Positions 46,297-55,562 are shown, counted from the first letter of the stretch. The stretch: 64,000 nucleotides of DNA from Bdellovibrio sp. BCCA (GCF_037996825.1 NZ_JBBNAC010000001.1:3038001-3102000), one strand, 5' to 3'. Notes: generated by a model from the letters alone, not told the origin. Numbers and translations: made by a program.

Positions 46297-46363
46297 AACA
46301 TAGAAACTAAATAATTTCTTTCAATACGGAAAAAGCCGATACTAGATTCATCAGGAGGCTTTT

Positions 46364-47065
46364 ATGCTTACAATCAGAAAATCCAACGACAGAGGCCTTG
46401 CGGAACATGGATGGCTTAAATCCCGCCACACTTTTTCTTTCGCTGAGTATTACGATCCCCAACACATGGGCTTTGGCCCTTTGCGTGTGATCAATGAAGA
46501 CCGCATCGCCGGCGGCACGGGATTCGACACTCATCCACATAGAGATATGGAAATCATTTCTTATGTGATCTCCGGTGGCCTTCGCCATAGAGACTCCATG
46601 GGAAATGTCACGGTGATTAAACCGGGTGAAGTGCAACGCATGAGTGCCGGTACAGGAGTCATGCACTCGGAGTACAACGATCAAGATAAGGATGAAACGC
46701 ATTTCTTCCAAATCTGGATCACGCCGGAAAAACGCGGAGTGAAACCTGGCTATGGTCAGAAGTCCTTCGAGAAAGAATTAAACTCGCAAAAGCTTGTGCA
46801 TGTGATTTCTAAAGACGGAGTGAATGGTTCCATTGATATCAACCAAGATGCCAATGTGTATATTTCCCGTCTTAAAAAATCCGAAGATTTAGACTTTAAA
46901 GTTCCTGCAGGTCGTAAGCTTTGGCTGCAACTTGTGAAGGGCTCTGTGCAAGTCAATGGTGAGGCAATTCAAACCGGTGATGCGATCGCAGCTACTGACA
47001 TCTCAACTGCCGCTATCACTGCTTCAGAAGATTCAGAAATGATTCTTTTTGATCTTCCAGCTTAA
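46364..47065 (+). CDS. Pirin-family protein
   Basis: The 233-residue protein is a bicupin. The N-terminal cupin holds the metal ligand set in DTHPHRDMEIISYVISG (His, His) and GTGVMHSEYN (His/Glu). YhhW-like pirins can act as quercetin dioxygenases or redox-linked regulators. AGGAGG precedes the ATG. The divergent LysR regulator probably controls it. A terminator follows directly. Confidence 0.92.
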   Translation: MLTIRKSNDRGLAEHGWLKSRHTFSFAEYYDPQHMGFGPLRVINEDRIAGGTGFDTHPHRDMEIISYVISGGLRHRDSMGNVTVIKPGEVQRMSAGTGVMHSEYNDQDKDETHFFQIWITPEKRGVKPGYGQKSFEKELNSQKLVHVISKDGVNGSIDINQDANVYISRLKKSEDLDFKVPAGRKLWLQLVKGSVQVNGEAIQTGDAIAATDISTAAITASEDSEMILFDLPA

Positions 47066-47076
47066 TTTCTTCAATC

Positions 47077-47107
47077 AGCGCGGGTGACAAGCCCGCGCTT
47101 TCTTTAC
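47077..47107 (+). terminator. Intrinsic terminator of the pirin gene
   Basis: An 8-bp GC-rich stem pairs AGCGCGGG (47077-47084) with CCCGCGCT (47092-47099), followed by TTCTTT. It overlaps the end of the convergent histidine kinase gene. Confidence 0.8.
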
Positions 47108-48444
47108 TCTAATGGTAAATGAATTGTGAACTCAGAGCCTTGGCCTATTTGGCTTGTCGCAAAGATATGGCCGCCGTGAGCCTCAACAATTGTTTTTGCA
47201 ATCGCAAGTCCTAATCCAAACCCTGATTTTCCAGGCGATCTCGCAGCATCAGCGCGATAGAAAGGCTCAAAGATGTGCGGCAAATCTTTTTCGGCAATAC
47301 CGACACCGTCGTCTTTCACTCTTAGAACGCAGTCGCCTTTTTCTAAATTCAACGTCACGACAATCGGTGCAGATTGAGGTTTTGCATATTTAATCGCATT
47401 CTCAATTAAATTTCTTAGCACACGCTCGATTTGCATTGGATCAATCACGATCGACACATTTTCAGGATTTTCTAGACGAACTCCAGGAGCGGAGTCTTTA
47501 TAATCCTCCACCACGTGAGTCACAAGTTCCGTTAAATCTGTCGGAGATTTTTTTAATGACGAAGCTCCCTCACGCAAGCGGTAGGATTCCAAAATTTCCG
47601 AAACAAGTTCGTCCATCTTTTTAAGGTCATCTTTAATAGATCCCTTGATTGTTTCGTCTTTTAATAAATCAACGGCCACACCCACGCGAGTTAAGGGACT
47701 GCGCAGCTCGTGACTGACGTCTCTTAGAAGCTGTTCTTTCGCGGCAACCATTTTCTCAAGTCCGTCAGCCATATTATTAAATGCTTCACCAAGAACTTGG
47801 AACTCCCCGCCCTGGCGAGTTTTAATGCGGTATTTTAAATCCCCCATCGAGATTCTCTTTACACCTGTCATAAGAACTTTGATCGGCGACATCATCCAAC
47901 GAATCGTCAAAAAGCTCATGATCAGAATTAAGAAAATAAATCCAGCCACAGCCACGAATGGAAACGCAAAACCGCGAGGGATTTCTTTGGCTGAGACAAA
48001 CCACGCTGTACGTGGCGACGCCCCTTTAAGTTCCGCAAAGAAATATTCGTGATGTTTTCCAACGGCCACCTTGGGAGAATAATGTTCATCTTCTTTTTCT
48101 ATCTCAGAAAAACTAGGAAGTCCTTTTTGATCTGCTAAGTTTTCAAATCCTTCGACACGGACATAAAGATTTAGATCTTTATACAGATCTTCGATGCCTT
48201 TTTCATTCAGCGAAGAATTTAACTTTTGCTGAAGAGCTGAAAGATAAAAAACCGCATTCTTTTCTGCCACTGGAGAAAAACCATGATCGGGTTTTAAAGA
48301 ATGAACCAACCAGCCAAGGCCGCCAATGATAAGAACAGCCGTCAGCATAAACGTAAAGAAGATCCGGAAAAGAAGCTTTTTCTTTAGGCGATGTTTCTTA
48401 TGATGGTGTTTGTAAGCGTCACGATGACGATGATGTGTTCTCAC
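47104..48444 (-). CDS. Sensor histidine kinase, CpxA-like, His-rich N-terminus
   Basis: The 446-residue protein starts MRTHHRHRDAYKHHHKKHR, a His-rich cytoplasmic tail, then membrane helix 1 (about 26-48), a periplasmic sensor, helix 2 (about 160-180), HAMP, the phosphoacceptor motif DVSHELRSPLTRVG, and ATPase boxes NLIENAIKYA, VKDDGVGIAEKDL, GFGLGLAIA. Its start overlaps the response-regulator stop by four bases. A CpxP-like gene with its own His tail lies on the other side, so envelope stress or metal sensing is inferred. Confidence 0.92.
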   Translation of the reverse strand: MRTHHRHRDAYKHHHKKHRLKKKLLFRIFFTFMLTAVLIIGGLGWLVHSLKPDHGFSPVAEKNAVFYLSALQQKLNSSLNEKGIEDLYKDLNLYVRVEGFENLADQKGLPSFSEIEKEDEHYSPKVAVGKHHEYFFAELKGASPRTAWFVSAKEIPRGFAFPFVAVAGFIFLILIMSFLTIRWMMSPIKVLMTGVKRISMGDLKYRIKTRQGGEFQVLGEAFNNMADGLEKMVAAKEQLLRDVSHELRSPLTRVGVAVDLLKDETIKGSIKDDLKKMDELVSEILESYRLREGASSLKKSPTDLTELVTHVVEDYKDSAPGVRLENPENVSIVIDPMQIERVLRNLIENAIKYAKPQSAPIVVTLNLEKGDCVLRVKDDGVGIAEKDLPHIFEPFYRADAARSPGKSGFGLGLAIAKTIVEAHGGHIFATSQIGQGSEFTIHLPLE

Positions 48445-49139
48445 AGAACTTCCTCCACAGGAGCAATAAAGCAGTATCCTTCACCCCATACGGTTCTTAA
48501 AAACACAGGCAACCTCGCTGGGTCTTTAAGTTTTTGACGAAGACGACTGATCGCCACATCGATACTGCGATTGTAAGCTTCCCAATCCACGCCGCGCAGA
48601 TCATCCATAATACGATCGCGAGAAAGACTTTGCCCGGGATGCGACATCAGCAGTTTTAAAAGTTCATACTCATGGGTACTGAGATTTAAATTCTGACCCT
48701 CAAGGAAAGCCGCTCGCAACTGCGTATCTAAAAGCAGACTGCCTGATTTTAATTTTCCTGAAGAAGACGAAGAGGATTTTTTTGAACGACGAATCAGGCT
48801 TTTAATTCTTGCAACCAACTCGCGAGCTTCAAAAGGTTTTGGTAGATAATCGTCAACACCCAACTCAAGACCAAGAACCTTGTCGGAAGTTTCTCCACGC
48901 GCTGTGAGCATTAAGATCGGCACTTCACTAAAACTGCGAATTTTTTTACAAACCTCAAAGCCGTCCATCTCCGGCAACATCACATCCAAAATAATCGCAT
49001 CGATTTTATCTTTCTTAAGAAGTTGCAAACCTTCTGATGGCAATATTGATTGCACGATCTGCAGTTCAAACTGATTGAAATACTGCTTTAGAAGTTCACC
49101 TAATTTTTGATCGTCATCGATCAGAAGTATGCGATTCAT
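48441..49139 (-). CDS. OmpR-family response regulator
   Basis: The 232-residue protein has a receiver domain starting MNRILLIDDDQKLGELL, with the phosphorylated Asp in IDAIILDVMLPEMDG and the Lys in YLPKPFEAREL. A winged-helix DNA-binding domain ends in LRTVWGEGYCFI. CpxR/RstA-like. It is cotranscribed with the kinase that follows. An alternative ATG six codons upstream (49157) cannot be excluded. Confidence 0.94.
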   Translation of the reverse strand: MNRILLIDDDQKLGELLKQYFNQFELQIVQSILPSEGLQLLKKDKIDAIILDVMLPEMDGFEVCKKIRSFSEVPILMLTARGETSDKVLGLELGVDDYLPKPFEARELVARIKSLIRRSKKSSSSSSGKLKSGSLLLDTQLRAAFLEGQNLNLSTHEYELLKLLMSHPGQSLSRDRIMDDLRGVDWEAYNRSIDVAISRLRQKLKDPARLPVFLRTVWGEGYCFIAPVEEVL

Positions 49140-49297
49140 AGGCCCATCATAATCCAAAAGCTCTTGGCGCTAAAGGCTTTTTCCCAAGATAATCAAGCAG
49201 TTACAATTTGTTACAATCATTAACACCTCAGAAACCACCTTGGCTCCCAAATCACCTACACTGATTTCAGAAATCAACCACTACGGAGGATATAATT

Positions 49298-49753
49298 ATG
49301 AGACATCATCACCATCACCACCATCATTACAGAAGAAGATGGCCCAAGGTTTTAGGAATTCTTTTTGCGATTGGCAGTGTCGGCTTCCTAGCTGGTTGCC
49401 ATAAAAGTCCTGAAGAACGCATGACCGCGATCAGTGAGAAAATCGCTGATAAACTTGATTTTAATGCTCAACAAAAAGCTTTGCTCACAGATATCACTTC
49501 AGAACTTAAGAAAGATTTTGCTGAAGAAAAAAATCTGCGCAAGTCGATGAAAGACGATTTCAAAAGCATGATTCTGGCCGACGATCTTGATAAAGCCAAA
49601 ATCAAAGAGCACATCAAAGCTCGCCAAGAACGTATGAATTCTAAAATCGATAAATATCTGAATAAGGTGGCAGCTCTTCATAAGACTCTGACACCGGAAC
49701 AGAAAAAAGAATTGATTGATAAGATCGAAAAATTCCAACACAGATGGGAGTAG
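49298..49753 (+). CDS. CpxP/Spy-like protein with a natural octahistidine N-terminus
   Basis: The 151-residue protein starts MR then eight His, YRRRW, then a signal-type hydrophobic segment ending in the lipobox FLAGC at about residue 33. The mature part is helical with LDFNAQQKALLTDI and LTPEQKKELIDKI, the LTxxQ motif of CpxP/Spy/CnrX-like chaperones or sensors. It is divergent from the OmpR-type regulator, and Cpx systems control CpxP. GGAGG lies eight bases before the ATG. The His run would stay at the cytoplasmic end of the signal peptide. Metal response is a guess. Confidence 0.78.
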   Translation: MRHHHHHHHHYRRRWPKVLGILFAIGSVGFLAGCHKSPEERMTAISEKIADKLDFNAQQKALLTDITSELKKDFAEEKNLRKSMKDDFKSMILADDLDKAKIKEHIKARQERMNSKIDKYLNKVAALHKTLTPEQKKELIDKIEKFQHRWE

Positions 49754-49777
49754 GCTTATGTACCTAGCTCTCTTTGC

Positions 49778-49812
49778 AAGTACGCCGGAGTCTTTTAAAA
49801 CTCCGCGTACTT
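49778..49812. terminator. Hairpin between the CpxP-like gene and murF
   Basis: AAGTACGCCGGAGT (49778-49791) pairs with ACTCCGCGTACTT (49800-49812) with one bulged base. It lies in the 65-bp gap between convergent genes and is probably a shared transcription end. No clear T-tract follows on either side. Confidence 0.55.
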
Positions 49813-49818
49813 CGACAT

Positions 49819-51240
49819 CTACTGTTTCTCCGAAAAGTCCAAAGGCTCACAAGGAAAAACGAAGCGTTCAAGCTTTGTCCCTCGTGAGGCTTTTACCACC
49901 GCAATATCCCCCGCTTTCAGATATTGTGCTAGATCCTGTCCGGAAGCGTCCTTAAAGTCTTTTTCGATCAAAGTGGGATTTTGATATCCCACTTTGCTCA
50001 AACCGCGAGAGAACGCTTCATAGTCATCACCGATAAAATAAACTTTATCAAAACCCGCAGCGCCGACCCACGTTCCCAGTTCTTCATGCAAAGATGCGGA
50101 AGCAGAACCCAGTTCACGCATTTGCCCAAAAACACCGACTTTACGACCAGACACTGTGAGAAGTTTCATATTGTCGATCAAAGCTTTCATACTGTCGGGA
50201 TTGGCATTGTAAGCATCAAAGATCATCTGTGCGCCGGATTTTAGATGCACAAGCTGATTGCGTCCCCAATTTGTTTTACATTCAGGAAGGCCTTTCCAGA
50301 TTTCCTCTGGAGTCATTCCTGCCGCAAGCCCCAAAGACGCCGCCGCCATAAGATTCGTTAAGTTTTGTGAACCAAACACTTGCACGACGGCAGCACCTTC
50401 TTTACCGCCGATCTTTCCTTTCACGGAAAGTTCACTCATCGTCATGGAACTGATCATCAAGTGCACATCGGCACGAGGATCTTCGGAAGAAAACGTCATG
50501 AGTTTTGAATGATCATACTTTTCACAAGCCTTCACATACATATTATGAGTTTGCTCATTGTCGAGATTATAGATGCGAATGGTGTTTGGACCAGCTGCTT
50601 CGTAAATTTCTTCTTTGGCTTCAGCGACTTTTTCAATCGTGCCAAAAAATTCCATGTGTGCGCGTCCCACCATCGTGCAGACAACAACGTCAGGCTCTGC
50701 AATGTGAACCAACTCTGTGAGCTCGCCCGCATGATTCATTCCCATTTCAACAATCGCCACATCTTTAGTTGGTGGCAGTTGCAAAAGTGTAAACGGAACA
50801 CCCCAATGATTGTTAAAGCTTCCTTTGTTGTAGTGAACGTTCAATGTCGTTCCTAACAAAGCAGCTGTAAACTCTTTTGTCGTGGTTTTTCCGTTAGAAC
50901 CTGTGATTCCTAAAACTTTTGCGTGAGATTCACGACGAGCCCAAGTCCCCAAACGCTGCAAAGCTTTCAAAGTATCAGGCACTTTCAGAATCGTGACTTG
51001 GCCCTTCAGCTTTTGCACTTGCTCGTTTTCTTCGTGCACAAGAAGACCTGTGGCCCCTTGTTGAACTGCCTTTTCTAAAAACTGATGCGCATCAAAAGCG
51101 TCCCCTTTTAGAGGAATAAAAAGCTGTCCTTTTAAATCCGCGCGTGTATCTGTTCCGATTCCCGCAAAATTCTTTTCAACAAGGCTGAGCGTTTGTGCTC
51201 CCGTGGCCCTGACAATGGTTTGCACGTCCATGGCTCTCAT
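49819..51240 (-). CDS. murF: UDP-MurNAc-tripeptide--D-Ala-D-Ala ligase
   Basis: The 473-residue protein has the DTRADLKGQLFIPLKGDAFD N-terminal domain, the ATP motif GITGSNGKTTTKEF, EMGMNHAGEL and the C-terminal DAYNANPDSM. It adds D-Ala-D-Ala to the UDP-MurNAc tripeptide. The start ATG 51240 has GGGAG nine bases upstream. It follows murE by five bases. Confidence 0.96.
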   Translation of the reverse strand: MRAMDVQTIVRATGAQTLSLVEKNFAGIGTDTRADLKGQLFIPLKGDAFDAHQFLEKAVQQGATGLLVHEENEQVQKLKGQVTILKVPDTLKALQRLGTWARRESHAKVLGITGSNGKTTTKEFTAALLGTTLNVHYNKGSFNNHWGVPFTLLQLPPTKDVAIVEMGMNHAGELTELVHIAEPDVVVCTMVGRAHMEFFGTIEKVAEAKEEIYEAAGPNTIRIYNLDNEQTHNMYVKACEKYDHSKLMTFSSEDPRADVHLMISSMTMSELSVKGKIGGKEGAAVVQVFGSQNLTNLMAAASLGLAAGMTPEEIWKGLPECKTNWGRNQLVHLKSGAQMIFDAYNANPDSMKALIDNMKLLTVSGRKVGVFGQMRELGSASASLHEELGTWVGAAGFDKVYFIGDDYEAFSRGLSKVGYQNPTLIEKDFKDASGQDLAQYLKAGDIAVVKASRGTKLERFVFPCEPLDFSEKQ

Positions 51241-51245
51241 TGTTT

Positions 51246-52739
51246 TTATCTCCCTTGCAAAGCCTCTTCTGCCACTTTCACGTCGCTAAAAGGAAATTTG
51301 TCTTTGCCTATAATCTGATAATCTTCGTGCCCTTTGCCTGCGATGAGAATGACATCGCCAGGTTGAGCTTTTTGAATAGTTTGATGAATGGCTTCCTTGC
51401 GATCCACGATCACGGAAGTCTTGGCTTTATCAGCCCCCGCGACTCCAACCAAAATATCTTTGATAATCGCTTGCGGATCTTCGGTGCGCGGATTGTCCGA
51501 AGTGATCACGACTTGGTCAGAGTATTTTAAAGACATCTGTGCCATCAAAGGACGCTTGCCTTTATCGCGATCTCCGCCGCAACCAAAGATTGTCCAGATG
51601 CGTGCAGAAGATTTTAAATTCTCACGCACAGTGCGAATCGCCGTTAGAACATTTTCCAGAGCATCCGGAGAATGCGCATAATCCACAAAAATAGAAAGAT
51701 TTTGATCGTTCGGAACAGACTGCAAACGTCCTGGCACTCCGGTGAATTTATTAAGCGCCGAAATACAAACTGACAAAGGCAATCCCGCAGAAAGCCCTGC
51801 GCCCAAAGCCGCTAATGCATTCATCACGTTGTGAATTCCTGACATCGGCAGATGAACTTCACCTTCTCCCAAGGGAGTTTGCACTTTAAAATGCGTCAGC
51901 GCGAAATCCATTTTTAGAATTTCATAGCGAATGTCAGAATCACTGGCTCCATAAGTCCAAAGAACTGCCGGGTCTGCCACGCGCAATCGGCGGCCATATT
52001 TATCTGCCGTGTTGATTATGGCGTAACAAGGACGCTTTTCCGTCTTCCACAAAAGATCCGTGAAAAGCCTTTGCTTGGCTTCAAGATAGTGATCCATGGT
52101 GCCGTGATAATCGAGATGATCGCGTGTGAGATTTGTAAAGATCACGGTGTTAAAGGGAACACTATCAACGCGCTTCTGATCCAAAGCGTGTGAGGAGACT
52201 TCCATCGCCACGGCCAGTGCTCCCTCAGAACGAAACTCACGTAAACGCTTTTGCAAAAAGATGGGATCCGGTGTTGTCATCTCCGAAGGCCAAACTTTAT
52301 CGCCTAAATGATGATTCACAGTTCCGATCACTCCGGTAGGAATACGGCCCTCGTTTAAAATCGCTTCTGTCATGTAAGTCACAGAAGTTTTTCCGTTGGT
52401 TCCCGTCACACCGACACAGAAAAGTTCCTGGCCTGGATCGAGATAAAACCGACTCGCTAAAATATCCAAAGCCTCGCGCGTATTAGGAACTTGCAAAACA
52501 AAACCAGAAAACTCTGTAGGAACCGTAGTGCGATCTTCGACAACAAGAGCTGCCGCTCCTTTGGCGATCGCATCGTGAATAAAACTATGTCCATCAAGCT
52601 TGCTGCCGCGAATTGCAACAAAAACCGATCCCGGCACAACCATGCGCGCATCGTTAAAAATCCCAGAGAGCTCTACATCTTGCGGAAGAGACTCTTCAGG
52701 AAGGCCAGAAAAGACAGAAAATAATTGGTTTAGCTTCAT
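51246..52739 (-). CDS. murE: UDP-MurNAc-L-Ala-D-Glu--2,6-diaminopimelate (or lysine) ligase
   Basis: The 497-residue protein has the ATP motif GVTGTNGKTSVTYM, EVSSHALDQKR and the C-terminal DYAHSPDALE, GCGGDRDKGKRP, TSDNPRTEDP. The DNPR motif is typical of the meso-diaminopimelate-specific enzyme. It is the first gene of this two-gene dcw block. It is divergent from the esterase at 52774, with 34 bases between them. Confidence 0.96.
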   Translation of the reverse strand: MKLNQLFSVFSGLPEESLPQDVELSGIFNDARMVVPGSVFVAIRGSKLDGHSFIHDAIAKGAAALVVEDRTTVPTEFSGFVLQVPNTREALDILASRFYLDPGQELFCVGVTGTNGKTSVTYMTEAILNEGRIPTGVIGTVNHHLGDKVWPSEMTTPDPIFLQKRLREFRSEGALAVAMEVSSHALDQKRVDSVPFNTVIFTNLTRDHLDYHGTMDHYLEAKQRLFTDLLWKTEKRPCYAIINTADKYGRRLRVADPAVLWTYGASDSDIRYEILKMDFALTHFKVQTPLGEGEVHLPMSGIHNVMNALAALGAGLSAGLPLSVCISALNKFTGVPGRLQSVPNDQNLSIFVDYAHSPDALENVLTAIRTVRENLKSSARIWTIFGCGGDRDKGKRPLMAQMSLKYSDQVVITSDNPRTEDPQAIIKDILVGVAGADKAKTSVIVDRKEAIHQTIQKAQPGDVILIAGKGHEDYQIIGKDKFPFSDVKVAEEALQGR

Positions 52740-52773
52740 AGACTCGCTAGAAAGAATAGCGTATGACTGAGTT

Positions 52774-53451
52774 ATGAGACAACTCGGAAAGATACATTGC
52801 CAAGAAATAAATAATGACGATAACGCGCCTTGGGTGCTCTTTTTTCACGGCTTTGGCGCCGACTGCAATGACCTGTTTTCTTTAGGAGAAATGATCTCCA
52901 CCAAGCAAACATACAACTGGCTTTTCCCGAATGGAATTTTGGAAGTTCCTATTGGCCCCGCTTGGATGGGACGCGCATGGTGGACGATTGATATGATGGA
53001 AATCCAGCGAGCTGCAGAGCGTGGGGAACACCGCGACTTCAGCAATGATACGCCGAAAGGTCTTCCGAAAGCTTACGATGCTGCCATGGAAATGATCCGT
53101 CAGCTTAAAGTTCCTTGGAATCAAATTGTTTTAGGCGGTTTTAGTCAGGGAGCCATGCTCGCCACAGAACTTTATTTGCGTGCACCGGAAACTCCCAAAG
53201 GTCTTGTGATTATGTCGGGAACTCTTTTGCACCAAGAAGAGTGGAAAAAATTAGCTCCAAATCGCGCTGGCCAACGTTTCTTCCAAAGTCATGGCGAAAT
53301 GGACCCTGTTTTAGGAATCAAACAAGCTCGCCAGCTTGAAACTTTGCTCACGCAAGCCGGAATGAAAGGCTCTTTGCAAAGTTTCCGTGGAGGACACGAA
53401 ATCCCCACGCAAACTATTATGAAAATCGGCGAATACTTAAATAATATTTAA
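52774..53451 (+). CDS. Alpha/beta hydrolase, phospholipase/carboxylesterase family
   Basis: The 225-residue protein has the oxyanion region VLFFHGFGADCNDL, nucleophile motif LGGFSQGAM (Ser), Asp in SHGEMDPVL and His in RGGHEIPT. This matches the acyl-protein thioesterase/YpfH-type esterase family. There is no signal peptide. It acts in the cytoplasm on short acyl esters, substrate unknown. It converges with the epimerase gene, overlapping by four bases. Confidence 0.87.
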   Translation: MRQLGKIHCQEINNDDNAPWVLFFHGFGADCNDLFSLGEMISTKQTYNWLFPNGILEVPIGPAWMGRAWWTIDMMEIQRAAERGEHRDFSNDTPKGLPKAYDAAMEMIRQLKVPWNQIVLGGFSQGAMLATELYLRAPETPKGLVIMSGTLLHQEEWKKLAPNRAGQRFFQSHGEMDPVLGIKQARQLETLLTQAGMKGSLQSFRGGHEIPTQTIMKIGEYLNNI

Positions 53452-54311
53452 TTCATTTTCTGCAGAAGCGGCCCCATCCACTCTTTGAGGGGCTTTGCTT
53501 GAAATCCTTCGGCTTTGGCTTTCTCGACGTTCATAAACCAATCCGAAGGAATGCCAAACGGAGACCAAGCTTCTTCTGAGGGTTCCTTTAAAAGGTTGGC
53601 TTTTTTACCAGTCATCTTTTCAATCATTCCAACGAGATCACCGAGTTTTAAAACATCTTCTGATGCAAAATTGAAAATTCCTTCGCGTCTTCCATGAATC
53701 AACCACAGCAAAGATCTTGCGGCATCTTCAGAAGTGATAAATGAAAAACGCGCTTCTAAGTTCGGATAATAAATTGGAGAACCCTCTTTGACTCTCTTCA
53801 CTTGATTATACAATCGCAAAGTATAGTCGTCTTCGCCGACAACGACAGGGAAACGCGCAAAGGCCCATTTAAAAAAGTTTTGATTCGCGAAAACATTTTC
53901 TGCGGATCTTTTTCCTTCGGCGTATTCTTCCATCGGGTTTTTTGGAGTTTGCGCGTGGTACATGAACGGATTCACTTCTTCTTCACGAAGATTTGCGCCC
54001 CAATTGTAAACGGACATTGTCGAAGTCATAATGTAGAACGGAGTCTTCTCCGCAAAGATCTCAACAGCGGCCTTCGCTTGTTCCGCATTCATGCACACTT
54101 GATCAACCACGACATCGAACTTAAGTCTGTCGACAGCTTTAACAAGCTCTGACTTATTGTTACGATCTGCCTTTAGACGATGCACTTTGGCGCCGAAATC
54201 GTCTTCCACTTGCCCGCGAGAGACTATCCAGATTTCATGTCCTTCGTTGATTAAAGAATGAACCAATCTTTTTCCAAAATATCTTGTGCCACCGATAACG
54301 AGAACTTTCAT
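53448..54311 (-). CDS. NAD-dependent epimerase/dehydratase-like protein
   Basis: The 287-residue protein starts MKVLVIGGTRYFGKRLVHSL, an extended SDR Rossmann fold. YNWGANLREEEVNPFMY replaces the usual catalytic YxxxK region, and EEYAEGKRSAENVF gives the Tyr/Lys pair. It resembles plant/bacterial sugar-nucleotide or mRNA-binding (CSP41-like) SDRs. The substrate is unknown. It lies three bases after the nucleotidyltransferase gene and is likely cotranscribed with it. Confidence 0.83.
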   Translation of the reverse strand: MKVLVIGGTRYFGKRLVHSLINEGHEIWIVSRGQVEDDFGAKVHRLKADRNNKSELVKAVDRLKFDVVVDQVCMNAEQAKAAVEIFAEKTPFYIMTSTMSVYNWGANLREEEVNPFMYHAQTPKNPMEEYAEGKRSAENVFANQNFFKWAFARFPVVVGEDDYTLRLYNQVKRVKEGSPIYYPNLEARFSFITSEDAARSLLWLIHGRREGIFNFASEDVLKLGDLVGMIEKMTGKKANLLKEPSEEAWSPFGIPSDWFMNVEKAKAEGFQAKPLKEWMGPLLQKMN

Positions 54312-54314
54312 TTT

Positions 54315-55076
54315 TTACAATCCTTGTTCTTTTTGCAGAGTTAAAACACGTGCCCGAATATCCGCCGCCTGCTCTTTGAAGGTTTTGATATCTGTTCCTT
54401 GCAAATACTTTTCAATCAGTTTTGCTTCTGACAATTCAAAATCACGATAGATATAGCGCATGCCAAAATCATGCTTCTGTGGAGTTTTCAAATGCCTTTG
54501 CAGTTGCACCCACATCGTCACCAAACGCTGATAAAAAATAAAACTATCGATGAATTTTCCGCGCTCCGCTTCTTTCAAAAAAGTGCGGTACAGGACTTCA
54601 AAACGGGCGATCCAGTTTTTAAAATCCAGGTTCTTAGGCGTTTCATATTTGGGCGCCTTCGAAGCCTCTTTTAAAATATTCTTTTTATCAAAAAGAATGA
54701 CGGGGTCTCCGTGCCGATCCGTATTGAAAAACTCCTGATAGTCTTGAGGATTCAAACTTTGAAAAACACCGGCATCGATATAGTAAGTTTCAGGCCCCTC
54801 ATCAAAAACATAAAATTTTTGCGCAAAGTTTTTCCAAGGGGAATCTTCGACTTTCCAAACATGGCTCACGGAGGAAATAACAGGCAGTGCCTTTTCAATT
54901 TGCTGAAAAACGATGCCAGGATTTTCACAAATCGCAACGATGTCCGTATCGGAAAGATCGTCTTCAAATCCGGTTGCCGTAGAACCACCAAGCCAAGCTG
55001 CTTGGATTTGCGGATGCGCTTCCAGCGCTTCTTTCAGGGTTTTGACAATATGGTCTTTAGAGAAAAGAGTTTCCAT
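54315..55076 (-). CDS. Nucleotidyltransferase-superfamily protein
   Basis: The 253-residue protein has the polymerase-beta-like motif WLGGSTATGFEDDLSDTDIVAI near residue 28, the G-S ... D-x-D pattern of nucleotidyl and kanamycin-type transferases. The rest is helical with Trp/Tyr residues (NWIARFEVLYRTFLKEAERG). No antibiotic-resistance paralogue signature is clear. It may be a small-molecule or tRNA-like adenylyltransferase. Function uncertain. Confidence 0.72.
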   Translation of the reverse strand: METLFSKDHIVKTLKEALEAHPQIQAAWLGGSTATGFEDDLSDTDIVAICENPGIVFQQIEKALPVISSVSHVWKVEDSPWKNFAQKFYVFDEGPETYYIDAGVFQSLNPQDYQEFFNTDRHGDPVILFDKKNILKEASKAPKYETPKNLDFKNWIARFEVLYRTFLKEAERGKFIDSFIFYQRLVTMWVQLQRHLKTPQKHDFGMRYIYRDFELSEAKLIEKYLQGTDIKTFKEQAADIRARVLTLQKEQGL

Positions 55077-55250
55077 AAAAGAATTATGTCAGCCATCCGA
55101 CAACTTGGTACTTGTCTTTTAAAGTATCAATTCGTGAGACCGAAAGTGATATATAACAATCCGTTTGCTCGTTTACACCGAACAGAAAAACCTTTTACGT
55201 TGAAGAACGGGACTTGATGTTTGGCCGCATTGGGGACGAAAATTGCTCCG

Positions 55251-55562
55251 ATGGTAAAGCTATTTCGTTCTGTTTTTAAGTCTGACAAAGAAAACTATAA
55301 AGCCACCAACTTACCTGCATCCCTGGAGTTTGGAAATGGCGTGATCTTTGGCCATATTTATAAAATTTCGGAAAAAGGTTTTGTGATGTTCACGCCGTTT
55401 TCAGTCGCGGATCTTCCTGCAAAGATTGCAGTGCTTATCAAAATTCAGGATCAGTATCTGCCCGCCACCGTTTTAAAAGTCAGCAAAAGTGCTATCGTCT
55501 GTGAGTTTATTGAAAACCTTCAGCCCGAGAAACTGACTTCTTTGCTTTCTAAAAAGGCTTAA
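55251..55562 (+). CDS. Small PilZ-like domain protein
   Basis: The 103-residue protein MVKLFRSVFKSD has a beta-barrel-like pattern: SLEFGNGVIFGHIYKISEKGFVMF, LPAKIAVLIKIQDQYLPATVLKVSK, AIVCEFIENLQPEKL. That shape resembles PilZ domains, which bind cyclic di-GMP. The usual RxxxR motif is absent, so binding is doubtful. The start is uncertain, as no ribosome-binding site is visible and a TTG start at 55221 is possible. It converges on recQ with a four-base overlap. Confidence 0.5.
   Translation: MVKLFRSVFKSDKENYKATNLPASLEFGNGVIFGHIYKISEKGFVMFTPFSVADLPAKIAVLIKIQDQYLPATVLKVSKSAIVCEFIENLQPEKLTSLLSKKA

Noticed and set aside
49758-49955. Small plus-strand frame MYLALFASTPESF after the CpxP-like gene
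   Set aside because: It overlaps the 3' end of murF in antisense and runs through the hairpin at 49778-49812, so it looks like a shadow.
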